Source of the DNA: Methanospirillum purgamenti
GTDB lineage: Archaea > Halobacteriota > Methanomicrobia > Methanomicrobiales > Methanospirillaceae
NCBI RefSeq assembly: GCF_018502485.1
Contig: NZ_CP075546.1
Reading direction: 5' to 3' (one strand)
DNA: 64,000 nt
Below the pieces are notes generated by a model. It did not search any database. It saw nothing but the letters and a program-made list of their open reading frames with translations, and was not told the origin of the DNA. A program made the position numbers and the translations under genes. Shown in pieces: positions 25,031-33,430 of this stretch (position 1 is the first letter of the stretch; each line of letters begins with the position of its first letter).

Positions 25031-26715
25031 TGGACGATACACGTTCTGTTTTACTTATCGCAGCTCTCTTGAATGCAGTCAAACATAAAAGTGTCCCGGC
25101 AGCAGGTGCAGTTATGGGTTCCATCCTTGGAACCCATCCGGAACTTCGTTCAAAAGCTGCTGAGATAAAAGGATTACTCGGTTCTGTTCTTGATGAGGTC
25201 TCTTCGTTGTCTGTTGAAGAGCGTGAAGAGAAACTGAAGACTCTGGCTCCTGATCAATATGCATCTCTCTTCGAAAAGAAAGAGAAGAAGAAGGCTGGCC
25301 TTCCGGATCTTCCAAAAAGTGAGGGAGGAGTGATCATGAGGTTTGCTCCGAATCCCTCTGGACCTCTTCATCTTGGACATGCACGGGCTGCATTTCTCAA
25401 CGATGAGTACATCAGACGATATGGCGGTAAATATATCCTCCGGATAGAAGATACCGATCCGAAACGGGTGGATCCCGAGGCCTATGATATGGTCAGGGAA
25501 GATATCACATGGATGGGCCTTTCCATCTCTGAAACTATCTTCCAGTCAGATCGGTTCTCAAAATATTATGAGGTCGGAAAGGAGCTCATTCAGAAAGGCC
25601 ATGCCTATGTCTGCCGATGTGATAACGAGAAGTTTAAAGATCTTAAAATGCACAAGACCGCCTGTCCATGTCGGAGTCAGTCTCCTGAAGAGGCGATGGA
25701 TCTTTTTGAACAGATGCTCGAGGGAGTATTTGCCGAAGGAGAAGTTGGTGTCAGGTTAAAAACTGATCTGAACCATCCAGACCCTGCCATGCGTGATTAT
25801 CCTCTATTCCGGGTCCTGACCTCCACACCACACCAGCGGGTAGATGCCATCGTTTATCCGCTCATGAATCTCTCCGTTGCTGTTGATGATCACCTGCTTG
25901 GAATGACTCATGTTATCAGGGGGAAGGATCATATTGCCAACACGAAGCGACAGGAGTTTATCTTTAATTATATGGGATGGGAAACCCCGGTTTATCGTCA
26001 TTATGGCCGGATGGGTATTGAGGGTGTGGTCCTCTCAACATCTCAGATGCGAGCCGGGATTCAGTCTGGTGAATATTCCGGATGGGACGATGTCAGGCTT
26101 GGGACACTTCGTGCGATGGCAAGGCGAGGTATTCAACCCCAGGCAGTCAGAAATGCTGTTGTAGAAATTGGTATTGGGGAAACCGATATTCAGTTCTCCT
26201 GGGAAAACCTCTATGCCAAGAACAAAGATATCATCGATAGTAATGCAGACCGGTTCTTCTTTGTTCCGGATCCGGTACATGTTCTCATATCCGGAAGTGA
26301 GAAGGTAGTGGCAAAAGCTATGAGATACCCCGGTGATGAATCAAGAGGGTATCGAGAAATACCCTATGAGGGCTCAATCTACCTCCCTCGAGCTGAATTA
26401 GCATCAGGTGCAGGATTTCTCAGGCTCAAGGATCTCTTCAATGTCAGAGTGCTCTATGACGGTGACACCATCCGGGGAGAGTATGCCGGTGATGACCTTC
26501 AGGAAGCCAGAAGTAAAAAAGCCCCGATCATTCAGTGGCTTCCGGAAAAACATGCTAATCCCTGCACCCTGAAAACTCCGGACGGGGATGTCAGCGGGGT
26601 ATGTGAACCTGAGGCAGTCGCCGCGAAAGATCGGATTGTCCAGTTTGAGCGTGTCGGGTTTGCACGAATTGATGCAACTGGCAATCCAGCGGTGGCGTAC
26701 TTTACCCACCGCTGA
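25030..26715 (+). CDS. gltX: Glutamyl-tRNA synthetase, archaeal type
   Basis: Class I synthetase charging tRNA-Glu, and perhaps tRNA-Gln as substrate for GatDE amidation in archaea. The 561-residue protein has an N-terminal helical extension (about residues 1-90), the HIGH-type motif NPSGPLHLGHARAAFLN, and CRCDNEKFKDLKMHKTACPC with a Cys cluster. Further on are the KMSKS-equivalent VLSTSQMRAG and a GlnRS-like beta-barrel anticodon-binding C-terminus, typical of archaeal GluRS. It starts in a TGATG overlap with idsA and ends the operon. Confidence 0.96.
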   Translation: MDDTRSVLLIAALLNAVKHKSVPAAGAVMGSILGTHPELRSKAAEIKGLLGSVLDEVSSLSVEEREEKLKTLAPDQYASLFEKKEKKKAGLPDLPKSEGGVIMRFAPNPSGPLHLGHARAAFLNDEYIRRYGGKYILRIEDTDPKRVDPEAYDMVREDITWMGLSISETIFQSDRFSKYYEVGKELIQKGHAYVCRCDNEKFKDLKMHKTACPCRSQSPEEAMDLFEQMLEGVFAEGEVGVRLKTDLNHPDPAMRDYPLFRVLTSTPHQRVDAIVYPLMNLSVAVDDHLLGMTHVIRGKDHIANTKRQEFIFNYMGWETPVYRHYGRMGIEGVVLSTSQMRAGIQSGEYSGWDDVRLGTLRAMARRGIQPQAVRNAVVEIGIGETDIQFSWENLYAKNKDIIDSNADRFFFVPDPVHVLISGSEKVVAKAMRYPGDESRGYREIPYEGSIYLPRAELASGAGFLRLKDLFNVRVLYDGDTIRGEYAGDDLQEARSKKAPIIQWLPEKHANPCTLKTPDGDVSGVCEPEAVAAKDRIVQFERVGFARIDATGNPAVAYFTHR

Positions 26716-26752
26716 TTTTTTAAAAATTTTTTACAAAGAAAGAATTTTTTTC
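26714..26752. terminator. Bidirectional T/A-rich terminator between gltX and speE
   Basis: The 15-nt gap and flanking sequence hold T runs on both strands (GATTTTTTAAAAATTTTTTAC and AGAATTTTTTTC), placed where the two convergent operons end. T-rich stretches of this kind terminate archaeal RNA polymerase. The assignment rests on composition and position only. Confidence 0.5.
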
Positions 26753-27609
26753 AGGTACTCAGGCAGGGCAAATCCTGCTTCATGGGTTGCCCCGTTATAA
26801 TATTGCAGATCCGATAGAGAACGATCCCGGATAATCTCATCAACATTGGCTTTGGTTATCTGTCTGGGATCTCTCTTATCAGATGCACAGGCCATGCCCC
26901 ACAGGCTTCCATAGAGTGGGATATACACAAAGTAGGGAGCCACGATGTGAAAGACACTGATGAGGTTTTTCATTAGGCCAGATACCCGCTCAGGTGCATA
27001 CACCGGCGGTCCGATATGCAGGACAAACATACCTCCCTCATTCAAAAGTGCCTTGCAATCTGCCATAAATCGCGGGGAGTAGAGTTCGGCAGCCGGACCC
27101 AGGGGATCGGTCAGGTCCAGTACGATCAGATCAAACTTCTCTCCTTCTCTTGGTCCTATCTCCCTGACATATTTCAGTCCATCCTCGATAAGAATCTCTA
27201 TTCGTGGGTCATCAAGGGATCCGTGGTGAACTGATTCAAAGTATTTTCGTGAAAGGTCAACAACAACCTTGTCCAGTTCGACGAGAACAATCCGTTTTAC
27301 AGATGGATGCTTGAATACCTCATCTGCAGATCCACCGTCCCCTCCACCGATTATGAGGACGGTCTTTGGATCAGGATGAGAGATAAGGGCGGGATGAATC
27401 ATATTCTCATGATAAAAGAACTCATCCCGTTCTGATGTCATGAAATACCCGTCAAGCCTGAACAGTCTTCCAAGTTCTGGGGTATCCCAAACCTCATAGA
27501 CCTGAAAAGGTGTTTCACCCCGTTCAAGCAGTGTTCCCTTTTTAAAGAAAAATCCGCTGTTACCGTTCAGTGGTTCGCAGAGGAAATCCGAAAAATTGTT
27601 TGAATCCAT
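26731..27609 (-). CDS. speE: Spermidine synthase (aminopropyltransferase)
   Basis: Transfers the aminopropyl group of decarboxylated AdoMet to putrescine (or agmatine in some archaea). The 292-residue product has LFRLDGYFMTSERDEFFYHE (substrate-binding), the nucleotide motif LIIGGGDGGSADEV, VVDLSRKYF and DLIVLDLTDPLGPA with the catalytic Asp region. It lies 3 nt after the AdoMet decarboxylase gene, so both steps are made together. Spermidine is the substrate of deoxyhypusine synthase encoded at 12168. Confidence 0.95.
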   Translation of the reverse strand: MDSNNFSDFLCEPLNGNSGFFFKKGTLLERGETPFQVYEVWDTPELGRLFRLDGYFMTSERDEFFYHENMIHPALISHPDPKTVLIIGGGDGGSADEVFKHPSVKRIVLVELDKVVVDLSRKYFESVHHGSLDDPRIEILIEDGLKYVREIGPREGEKFDLIVLDLTDPLGPAAELYSPRFMADCKALLNEGGMFVLHIGPPVYAPERVSGLMKNLISVFHIVAPYFVYIPLYGSLWGMACASDKRDPRQITKANVDEIIRDRSLSDLQYYNGATHEAGFALPEYLKKILSL

Positions 27610-27612
27610 GGA

Positions 27613-28011
27613 TCAGCTTTCTGCAACTCCGGCAGCGTTGATCTCTCCCCTGATTACTTCATGACTTGCCATTTCTCCAGGAGCAAGAGCAGAAGCTACT
27701 TCATTGAATGTCTGTCTTGCCCGATCACTGTTATCACGGCTATAGTTACAGACATATACGTCAAGAGTCACCCCATTATTCTCCGGCCAGGTGTGGATGG
27801 CGAGATGTGACTCTGCCAGAACCACGTTGCCCGTGACTCCTGCTTTATTTCCATTTTCATCCATAAACTGGTGGAAATATGTTCCAAGCGGGGTAAGACC
27901 AGCGTTCATACATGCATCCACACAGAGTTTCTCTAACTTGCTCTGGTCACACAGTAGATCAGCAGTGCAGGTGCAGCGGTACATATCAGCAATTAGATGT
28001 AGTCCATTCAT
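27613..28011 (-). CDS. speH: S-adenosylmethionine decarboxylase proenzyme
   Basis: Pyruvoyl enzyme that decarboxylates AdoMet to the aminopropyl donor for spermidine. The 132-residue proenzyme is the small bacterial/archaeal class. The self-cleavage site is visible at Glu67-Ser68 (LAESHLAIHTWPE), with Ser68 becoming the pyruvoyl group, and the catalytic Cys region is VYVCNYS. GGAGGG lies upstream of ATG at 28011. A perfect palindrome 30 nt upstream of the start may regulate the operon with speE. Confidence 0.96.
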   Translation of the reverse strand: MNGLHLIADMYRCTCTADLLCDQSKLEKLCVDACMNAGLTPLGTYFHQFMDENGNKAGVTGNVVLAESHLAIHTWPENNGVTLDVYVCNYSRDNSDRARQTFNEVASALAPGEMASHEVIRGEINAAGVAES

Positions 28012-28040
28012 TCGCCATCCCTCCTGTAAGGTTATTAGGG

Positions 28041-28061
28041 TGGTCTCATCATCAGAGACCA
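28041..28061. promoter_or_regulatory. Perfect palindrome upstream of speH-speE
   Basis: TGGTCTC (28041-28047) and GAGACCA (28055-28061) form a perfect 7-bp inverted repeat around a 7-nt spacer, 30 nt before the speH start. A TATA-like TTCTTATACC lies immediately upstream on the minus strand (about 28064-28073). The palindrome would therefore cover the transcription start and could serve as a repressor operator or leader hairpin controlling polyamine synthesis. Confidence 0.45.
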
Positions 28062-28199
28062 GCGGGTATAAGAATGCGATAGCAATTAAGATAAAGGTAT
28101 TTGGTAAATGGAAAGTTTTAAACGGAGAAAATGAAATTCAGAAAAAGAATTCTCTGTCTTTTTTGTCAAAATCAAAGGATTATCTTCTGAATAAATTTT

Positions 28200-29846
28200 T
28201 TAGGGTGTTTGTAGAGGGCGATGAGTCTGTATATATCTTTCTTCGACGTCTTCTGCAGTGTTTGCTTCTTTCAGGTCTTTATCTTCTCTCACTTCAATAA
28301 ACCTGGGAAATCGGAGAGCATACCCACCTTCGTAATTGGGACTTTTTTGAATCTCTGAGTACCCTATCTCAAAGACAAGTCGTGGTTCAAAGAAGACCAT
28401 TTTTCCATTTTTCCGAATAATATCATCTTGAAGTGTTGTAAACAGCCAACTCAGTTGTTCATCAGAAAAACCAGTTGCAACCCGACTTAGTGGAACCAGT
28501 TTCTCATTACTCCTGACGGAAAGAAGAAATGATCCAAAGACATGAGCACGTTTTCCCTCTCCCCACTCAGCCCCCGTTACAACAAGGTCCAGTGTGTCTG
28601 CTTCAGGTTTTATTTTTACCCAGTCTTTGCCTCTGACACCGGGTGTATATCGCGATCTCTGTATTTTTAACATAACTCCTTCATGTCCGGCATCAAGGGC
28701 TCTATGATAATATGCTTCGATCTCTGTTTCATCATCGGATACCAGTTGTGGTGTCACATACTGAGATGCAACTTTTGTTAACATCTCCCTTCTTTCCTGA
28801 AATGGCAGGTCGATGAGCATTTCCTGATTGTAATAGAGAATATCAAAGAGGTTTGGAATCAGTGTGATGGCATCCGCTGCCTTCGCTACATTATGTTTTC
28901 TCCGAAACCTTCGAAGGACCGTCTGAAATGGCATGGGGTGTCCTTCCTGAACAGCAATGACTTCTCCATCAACGATCACATCATCCAGAAGAGCATTATC
29001 GAGGAGTGCGACGACATCAGGCATAGCTGCTGTAACCTCTTCAAGCCGCCTGGAGTACATCCTGCAGATCCCGTTCTGTTTGTGAAACTGAAACCTTGCT
29101 CCATCGTATTTATACTCAACCGCAACCGGATCTCCCTCCTCCAAAACACCAGAGATGGTTCCCTGCCGTGCAAGCATCATCCTGACCGGATGGAACGGGA
29201 TCAGCCGTACTGAGCGAAGAGCATCTTCTCCCTTTCGTGCCAACACTGAAACTTCTCCCATGTCATTTCTGACCTGGTTTGCATACTCAACAAGGCTTGG
29301 ATCTACCGCGAGTGCCTGAGCAATGGCATCACGAAGGTTTCCTTCTCCAACCCCAATCCGGAAATCTTCGAGGAGAATTGTAGTGATATAATGACCCTCA
29401 AGAGGTGAAGCACTGGATAGTATTCGCTGAATAACCCTGATCTTTTCTTTCTGGGAACGACTCCCCTCCATTCCGGATATCTCAACAAGGGCGGCCATAA
29501 CATCTGTAAGGGTCAGTTCAACCGTGAAAAAAGATGTCTGTGATTTCTGGGAGAGAAGATCTTCTACCGCAGCACCAGCATCTCCAACCCGACTCAGACG
29601 ATCAATCACCTCTTCACGTTTTCTTCCCGTGACATATGCCACTGCTTCGTACAAAAGATTCGGGCCGATCCCGAGTTTTTTCCCGCTCCACTCAGGGAAT
29701 GGTTTTCCCAGGATAAGCCGGCAAAAATGGGGGAGGTCATCATCAGAGAGGCTGGCTATACCCTCAGCAAGTATGGCGATAGTATCCAGTCTTCCTGAAG
29801 TTTTTTCAAGACGTTTACACAGATCTGAAAATTCCGAAAACAACAT
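28200..29846 (-). CDS. lig: ATP-dependent DNA ligase
   Basis: Seals DNA nicks in replication and repair through an enzyme-AMP intermediate. The 548-residue archaeal ligase I type has an N-terminal DNA-binding domain (about 1-215), the adenylation motif EYKYDGARFQ with catalytic Lys246, motif III (DGEVIAV), motif IV (EGVMLK) and motif V (WVKIKP). It ends with a C-terminal OB domain (EIGYSEIQKSPNYEGGYALRFPRF). ATG at 29846 is preferred over 29885, which would run into the MBL gene stop. It sits 11 nt after the MBL hydrolase gene. Confidence 0.96.
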   Translation of the reverse strand: MLFSEFSDLCKRLEKTSGRLDTIAILAEGIASLSDDDLPHFCRLILGKPFPEWSGKKLGIGPNLLYEAVAYVTGRKREEVIDRLSRVGDAGAAVEDLLSQKSQTSFFTVELTLTDVMAALVEISGMEGSRSQKEKIRVIQRILSSASPLEGHYITTILLEDFRIGVGEGNLRDAIAQALAVDPSLVEYANQVRNDMGEVSVLARKGEDALRSVRLIPFHPVRMMLARQGTISGVLEEGDPVAVEYKYDGARFQFHKQNGICRMYSRRLEEVTAAMPDVVALLDNALLDDVIVDGEVIAVQEGHPMPFQTVLRRFRRKHNVAKAADAITLIPNLFDILYYNQEMLIDLPFQERREMLTKVASQYVTPQLVSDDETEIEAYYHRALDAGHEGVMLKIQRSRYTPGVRGKDWVKIKPEADTLDLVVTGAEWGEGKRAHVFGSFLLSVRSNEKLVPLSRVATGFSDEQLSWLFTTLQDDIIRKNGKMVFFEPRLVFEIGYSEIQKSPNYEGGYALRFPRFIEVREDKDLKEANTAEDVEERYIQTHRPLQTP

Positions 29847-29857
29847 GGTTATGAGAT

Positions 29858-30715
29858 TTAAAGGGATATAGAAATCTTCCAACAATCATCAGTACATTGA
29901 AATCTGCAATCACCTTTCGGTTTTCTATGTGCCGGCCGTGTACTGGTATCAATCGAGGATGCCGCAAAGAGATCCACATCATCGGCTGCAAGTCCTAATG
30001 CTTCATGAGCTTTCCTGATAGCAAGTCCCGGCTCATTATTCTCCTCTGACAGGTGTGCCAGGATGGCACAATGGATTGACCGGGAAATTTCTGCAAGGAC
30101 TGTCCCGGCATCTTCATTCGAGAGATGTCCCCGTGAAGAGGCTATCCTCCGTTTAAGAAAGGCCGGGTATGGTCCGTCTTTGAGCATCTGTGGACAATGA
30201 TTCGACTCAAGGATTACACCGTCAGACTTTTTTAACATTTCCAGCATACCTGACGTTACCATACCGGTATCTGTACAGTAACAGAGGCGAACCCCATCTT
30301 CTTCAATAAGGTACCCAACCGGATCGATTGCATCATGCGAAACTGAAAAGGATGTTACCAAAAAATCACCGATGGAAACGGGATCACCGGGGTGGATTGA
30401 TTGGAACGGGAAATTCTTTTTTGACTGAATCATCCGGTTTGTTGCATCCAATGTTCCACTCGTCCCATAAGCCGGCACTTTCAGGGCATTCCCAAGAGGC
30501 CCGAGACCTTTCACATGGTCACTGTGTTCATGGGTGATGAGAATTCCCTGGATGAGTTCACGTTTTCCTCCAGCCTCCTGGAGTCGTCCTCTCCGAACTT
30601 TTGTTCCAAGTATTTCCCTTGCTGAACGCCCAGCATCAATAATAACAGCGCCAGATGAGCCTTCTATATACACACAGTTGCCCTTGCTTCCACTGGCAAG
30701 GACTGATATTTTCAT
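29858..30715 (-). CDS. MBL-fold metallohydrolase, YycJ/WalJ-like
   Basis: A 285-residue metallo-beta-lactamase-fold protein starting MKISVLASGSKGNCVYIEG, typical of the YycJ/WalJ group of putative exonucleases. The metal site HEHSDHVKG is near residue 63, followed by SVSHDAIDPVGY, CTDTG, ESNH and RGHLSNED, and HLSEENN completes the set of ligands. It is probably cotranscribed with the downstream DNA ligase, which suggests DNA metabolism. ATG codons at 30721 and 30736 are alternative starts. Confidence 0.88.
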   Translation of the reverse strand: MKISVLASGSKGNCVYIEGSSGAVIIDAGRSAREILGTKVRRGRLQEAGGKRELIQGILITHEHSDHVKGLGPLGNALKVPAYGTSGTLDATNRMIQSKKNFPFQSIHPGDPVSIGDFLVTSFSVSHDAIDPVGYLIEEDGVRLCYCTDTGMVTSGMLEMLKKSDGVILESNHCPQMLKDGPYPAFLKRRIASSRGHLSNEDAGTVLAEISRSIHCAILAHLSEENNEPGLAIRKAHEALGLAADDVDLFAASSIDTSTRPAHRKPKGDCRFQCTDDCWKISISL

Positions 30716-30781
30716 GTACATACATTTTGGGCTCAATAGTCATAATTTATCGTGAGATAAGAGTGGAAACCCTAATTGCCT

Positions 30782-31900
30782 TTATGGAATTATCTCACAC
30801 CCGTTGAATTTTTCATGAGCAAAATCGTTCAGAGTAATATTTCCTTTTTCAATAAGTTCCCGAATTTCTGGAACTATCCCACTGATCGCATCATGAAGAG
30901 CCCGAACTGTCTTACACACCAGCTCAACTCCTTCATCCGGCCAGGGCTGCAAAATGGATGAATACAAGCATCTTCCTCCACAAAAATCCAGAATGTCACA
31001 CGTTTCACATCTCCCTTTCACTGGTATGATCGGAAGAGAGTCTGGTTTTGAAGTGGTAATCGATCCTGCATAGTAATCTTTCATACCCACCATGATGGGA
31101 CAGGGAGCAATGTTCCCGTCAGTCAGGATTGAATAATTGGAATACCCGGATCCACAACGCAATCTACTTTTCCTGCCCAAAAGGATATCCTCAAGGGTAT
31201 CTATAAATGGATACCATTTTGGAACCTTCCAACTCTTTTGAATGATAAAAAGCCAGTCCCTCGCAAGGTGGTGGATTCCAGGAATATATGAGTTATGCGC
31301 CCATTTTTCAAAAGAACGGAGTGAATAATCATTCCAGAAATTTGCATCAATCTGCCAGTGAATAGAGGAAAATGAATAATCCGGATTATGGGAGAGGTAT
31401 CGGACTGCCTGTTTGATATCTGTTCGCTCGGTCACGGTCATCCGTGCAATAATTTCATTCCGGTATCCGTTCGCATGAATATGATTGATATTTTCCATGA
31501 CCCTGGTATAGGTTCTTTCTCCCCTTCCTTGATCGGTAGTCTTCTGATCACCATCTATTGAAATGAGGATAGTCTCAAAACGGTTTACGATTTCTGATGG
31601 TAATTTGTGAAGGAGTGTTCCATTGGTCTGTATCATGAATCTCTTAACCGGAGCTTCATTCATAATTGTACATATCAAGTCATGACGCAAGGTAGGCTCT
31701 CCACCAATAAAAGTGAGGACCGCATCTGGATCCTGAGATAAGAATCTGAACAAATCTCTCATATCCCAGGTGATTTCAGCAGGAATAGACTCATCAATGG
31801 CAAGGTCATCACAATCAAGTTCAGGGGTATCGAATATTTTACCCCTGCAGTATTGACAAGCAAGATTGCAGGAATCGGTAAGATATAGATGAAAATACAC
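30782..31900 (-). CDS. Radical SAM/SPASM-like protein, possible peptide-modifying enzyme
   Basis: A 372-residue radical SAM enzyme. The 4Fe-4S/SAM motif is CNLACQYC at residues 11-18, followed by TFIGGEPTLRHDL and MIQTNGTLL. A C-terminal auxiliary cluster region has RCGSGYSNYSILTDGNIAPC, then CETCDILDFCGGRC, resembling a SPASM/twitch domain. The N-terminus (YFHLYLTDSCNLAC) resembles archaeal putative peptide-modifying radical SAM proteins of the AF1577 type. I see no small Cys-rich precursor gene beside it, so the substrate is unknown. It is divergent from a response regulator. Confidence 0.85.
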   Translation of the reverse strand: MYFHLYLTDSCNLACQYCRGKIFDTPELDCDDLAIDESIPAEITWDMRDLFRFLSQDPDAVLTFIGGEPTLRHDLICTIMNEAPVKRFMIQTNGTLLHKLPSEIVNRFETILISIDGDQKTTDQGRGERTYTRVMENINHIHANGYRNEIIARMTVTERTDIKQAVRYLSHNPDYSFSSIHWQIDANFWNDYSLRSFEKWAHNSYIPGIHHLARDWLFIIQKSWKVPKWYPFIDTLEDILLGRKSRLRCGSGYSNYSILTDGNIAPCPIMVGMKDYYAGSITTSKPDSLPIIPVKGRCETCDILDFCGGRCLYSSILQPWPDEGVELVCKTVRALHDAISGIVPEIRELIEKGNITLNDFAHEKFNGCEIIP

Positions 31901-31940
31901 AAAAACCGATACAAGTTAGTTTTAATAATGCATGAACCTG

Positions 31941-31976
31941 ATGAGTCAAAGCATAACAACTCATAAATGTCTTATA
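31941..31976. promoter_or_regulatory. Inverted repeat and TATA box between radical SAM and response regulator
   Basis: ATGAGT (31941-31946) and ACTCAT (31959-31964) form an inverted repeat with a 12-nt spacer in the 109-nt divergent region. Just downstream on the plus strand, CTTATAA (about 31970-31976) is a plausible TATA box for the response regulator at 32010. The repeat may be a shared operator; this is positional inference. Confidence 0.35.
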
Positions 31977-32009
31977 ACCAGATGTTCATACCATTCTGTA
32001 TCGAAATAT

Positions 32010-32396
32010 ATGGCATATCGAATTCTTCTCATGGATGATGAACCGGCGATCTGTGAAATAACCGGTATTCTATTAAAAAAACTGGGCTACGATCCAACGA
32101 TCGCGTTCACCGGAGAAGAAACACTTGAGGCGTTTAGAAAAGCACGTGAAGACGGTATTCCATATGATGTTATTATTCTCGATCTTACCATTCCCGGAGG
32201 AATGGGAGGAAGGGAGGTTGTTCAAATCATCCGGGAATCAGATCCTGATGTTAAGGTTCTCGTTTCCAGTGGTGATCTCTCTGATCCGGCAATTGTAGCA
32301 TTTGCCGATTACGGATTCTCCGGAGTACTGACCAAGCCATATAATAAAATTGGTCTTGATAAGGCAATTAAGTCAGTTCTTTCTCCCGGTTCATAA
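32010..32396 (+). CDS. Single-domain response regulator
   Basis: A 128-residue stand-alone CheY-like receiver. The acidic pocket is LLMDDEP (residues 7-12), the phospho-acceptor Asp lies in VIILDLTIPGGMGG near residue 55, the conserved Ser/Thr in VLVSSGD and the Lys in LTKPYNK. It has no output domain. The start at 32010 follows the TATA-like element at about 31970-31976; an in-frame ATG at 31932 lies upstream of it. The cognate kinase is not adjacent, though a hybrid-free histidine kinase lies 1 kb away on the other strand. Confidence 0.93.
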   Translation: MAYRILLMDDEPAICEITGILLKKLGYDPTIAFTGEETLEAFRKAREDGIPYDVIILDLTIPGGMGGREVVQIIRESDPDVKVLVSSGDLSDPAIVAFADYGFSGVLTKPYNKIGLDKAIKSVLSPGS

Positions 32397-32411
32397 GCAG
32401 GTATTCATACA

Positions 32412-32954
32412 ATGGTTTTCTCTATATCTTCTCTTTCATTGTACCCTGATTTCATCATCCTGTTCCTGATAGTTCTGATTGGTATTTTGGTTATATCCCT
32501 AATAATCTCAAGAAAAAGGATGGTCCGTCAGGCTCAGGTCTTATTTGAGACATGGAAACATGATGAGCAGGATCGATGGCATATATGGATAATGAACGAG
32601 GCTGATTCACGAGCAAAAATACAGGCAGAAGGATTATTTAAAGAATGGCAGATTCGTGAAGAACAGAAAATTCGTCAAGACGCAGTGCATCGTTCTCATG
32701 CTGTTATCAAAGGGAAAATTACTGAGCACCTTGTTCCCTGGTTTTCAAAATTCCCATACAATCCCTCTGATGCTCGTTTTTTAGGATCTCCTGTTGATTT
32801 TATTATTTTTAACGGGCTATCTGAAGGAAATCTGAATGAAATAGTCATCGTTGAAGTAAAAACCGGAACAAGTTCTCTCTCTCCTCGAGAAAGGTCCGTT
32901 GCACGAATTGTAGAGGAAAGAAAGATCAGGTTTGAAGTAATAAGAAAAGAATAA
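32412..32954 (+). CDS. Membrane-anchored nuclease-like protein related to Holliday-junction resolvases
   Basis: A 180-residue protein with one N-terminal transmembrane helix (residues about 11-33), a basic/charged helical linker and a C-terminal PD-(D/E)xK-like nuclease core: RFLGSPVDFIIFNGL, then NEIVIVEVKTGTSSLSPRER. The Asp and the E-x-K are in the right order for the endonuclease fold of archaeal Hjc-related proteins (COG4741-like). It starts 15 nt after the response regulator. A nuclease tethered to membrane is unusual; DNA uptake, defence or repair are all possible, and activity is not shown. Confidence 0.8.
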   Translation: MVFSISSLSLYPDFIILFLIVLIGILVISLIISRKRMVRQAQVLFETWKHDEQDRWHIWIMNEADSRAKIQAEGLFKEWQIREEQKIRQDAVHRSHAVIKGKITEHLVPWFSKFPYNPSDARFLGSPVDFIIFNGLSEGNLNEIVIVEVKTGTSSLSPRERSVARIVEERKIRFEVIRKE

Positions 32955-32965
32955 GCAAATATGTA

Positions 32966-33430
32966 CTATTCCGAAAATTTGTATTGATCCGGGGGAATAT
33001 TTACATTTCTCCAGTAATTAATGAGATCCCTGATTGTTTCGGCATATTTTTCGAACTGAACCGGTTTTACTACATAACTATTTACACCTGATCGATAGGT
33101 TTCCCCGATATCAGTCTCCTGATCAGATGATGTAAACACAACAACAGGAAGTGTTTTTGTCCGTTTATCTTTCCTGATTGCCTTGAGCACTTCATGTCCG
33201 CTGATAAGGGGCATTTTCAAATCGATAAATACCACTGATGGAAGGGTACACGAATTCTCTTTATATTGTCCTTTTCCATGGAGGAAATCCAGAGCTTCTC
33301 TTCCATCTAAGAAAACCCTGACCTGATCCCCCATATTTATCCAGTCAACAACATTCAGAAATAGTTCAACATCATTCTGGTTATCTTCAATGAGAAGGAT
33401 TTCAAGCCTCCTGTCTCCTTTCGTCTCCAT
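32966..33430 (-). CDS. Response regulator, Rcp1-like
   Basis: A 154-residue single receiver domain of the kind paired with phytochrome-like PAS kinases: EILLIEDNQNDVELFL near residue 10, phospho-acceptor in SVVFIDLKMPLISGHE near residue 62, VVVFTSSDQE and the Lys in YVVKPVQFEKY. ATG at 33430 (METKGDRR) lies inside the end of the histidine kinase gene (29-nt overlap), so the pair is translationally coupled and almost certainly a phosphorelay. There is no output domain, so the downstream target is unknown. Confidence 0.92.
   Translation of the reverse strand: METKGDRRLEILLIEDNQNDVELFLNVVDWINMGDQVRVFLDGREALDFLHGKGQYKENSCTLPSVVFIDLKMPLISGHEVLKAIRKDKRTKTLPVVVFTSSDQETDIGETYRSGVNSYVVKPVQFEKYAETIRDLINYWRNVNIPPDQYKFSE

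Noticed and set aside
31759..31959. A 66-codon hydrophobic minus-strand frame near the radical SAM gene, considered as a precursor peptide
   Set aside because: It overlaps the 5' end of the radical SAM gene in another frame, has no Cys-rich core and no ribosome-binding site.
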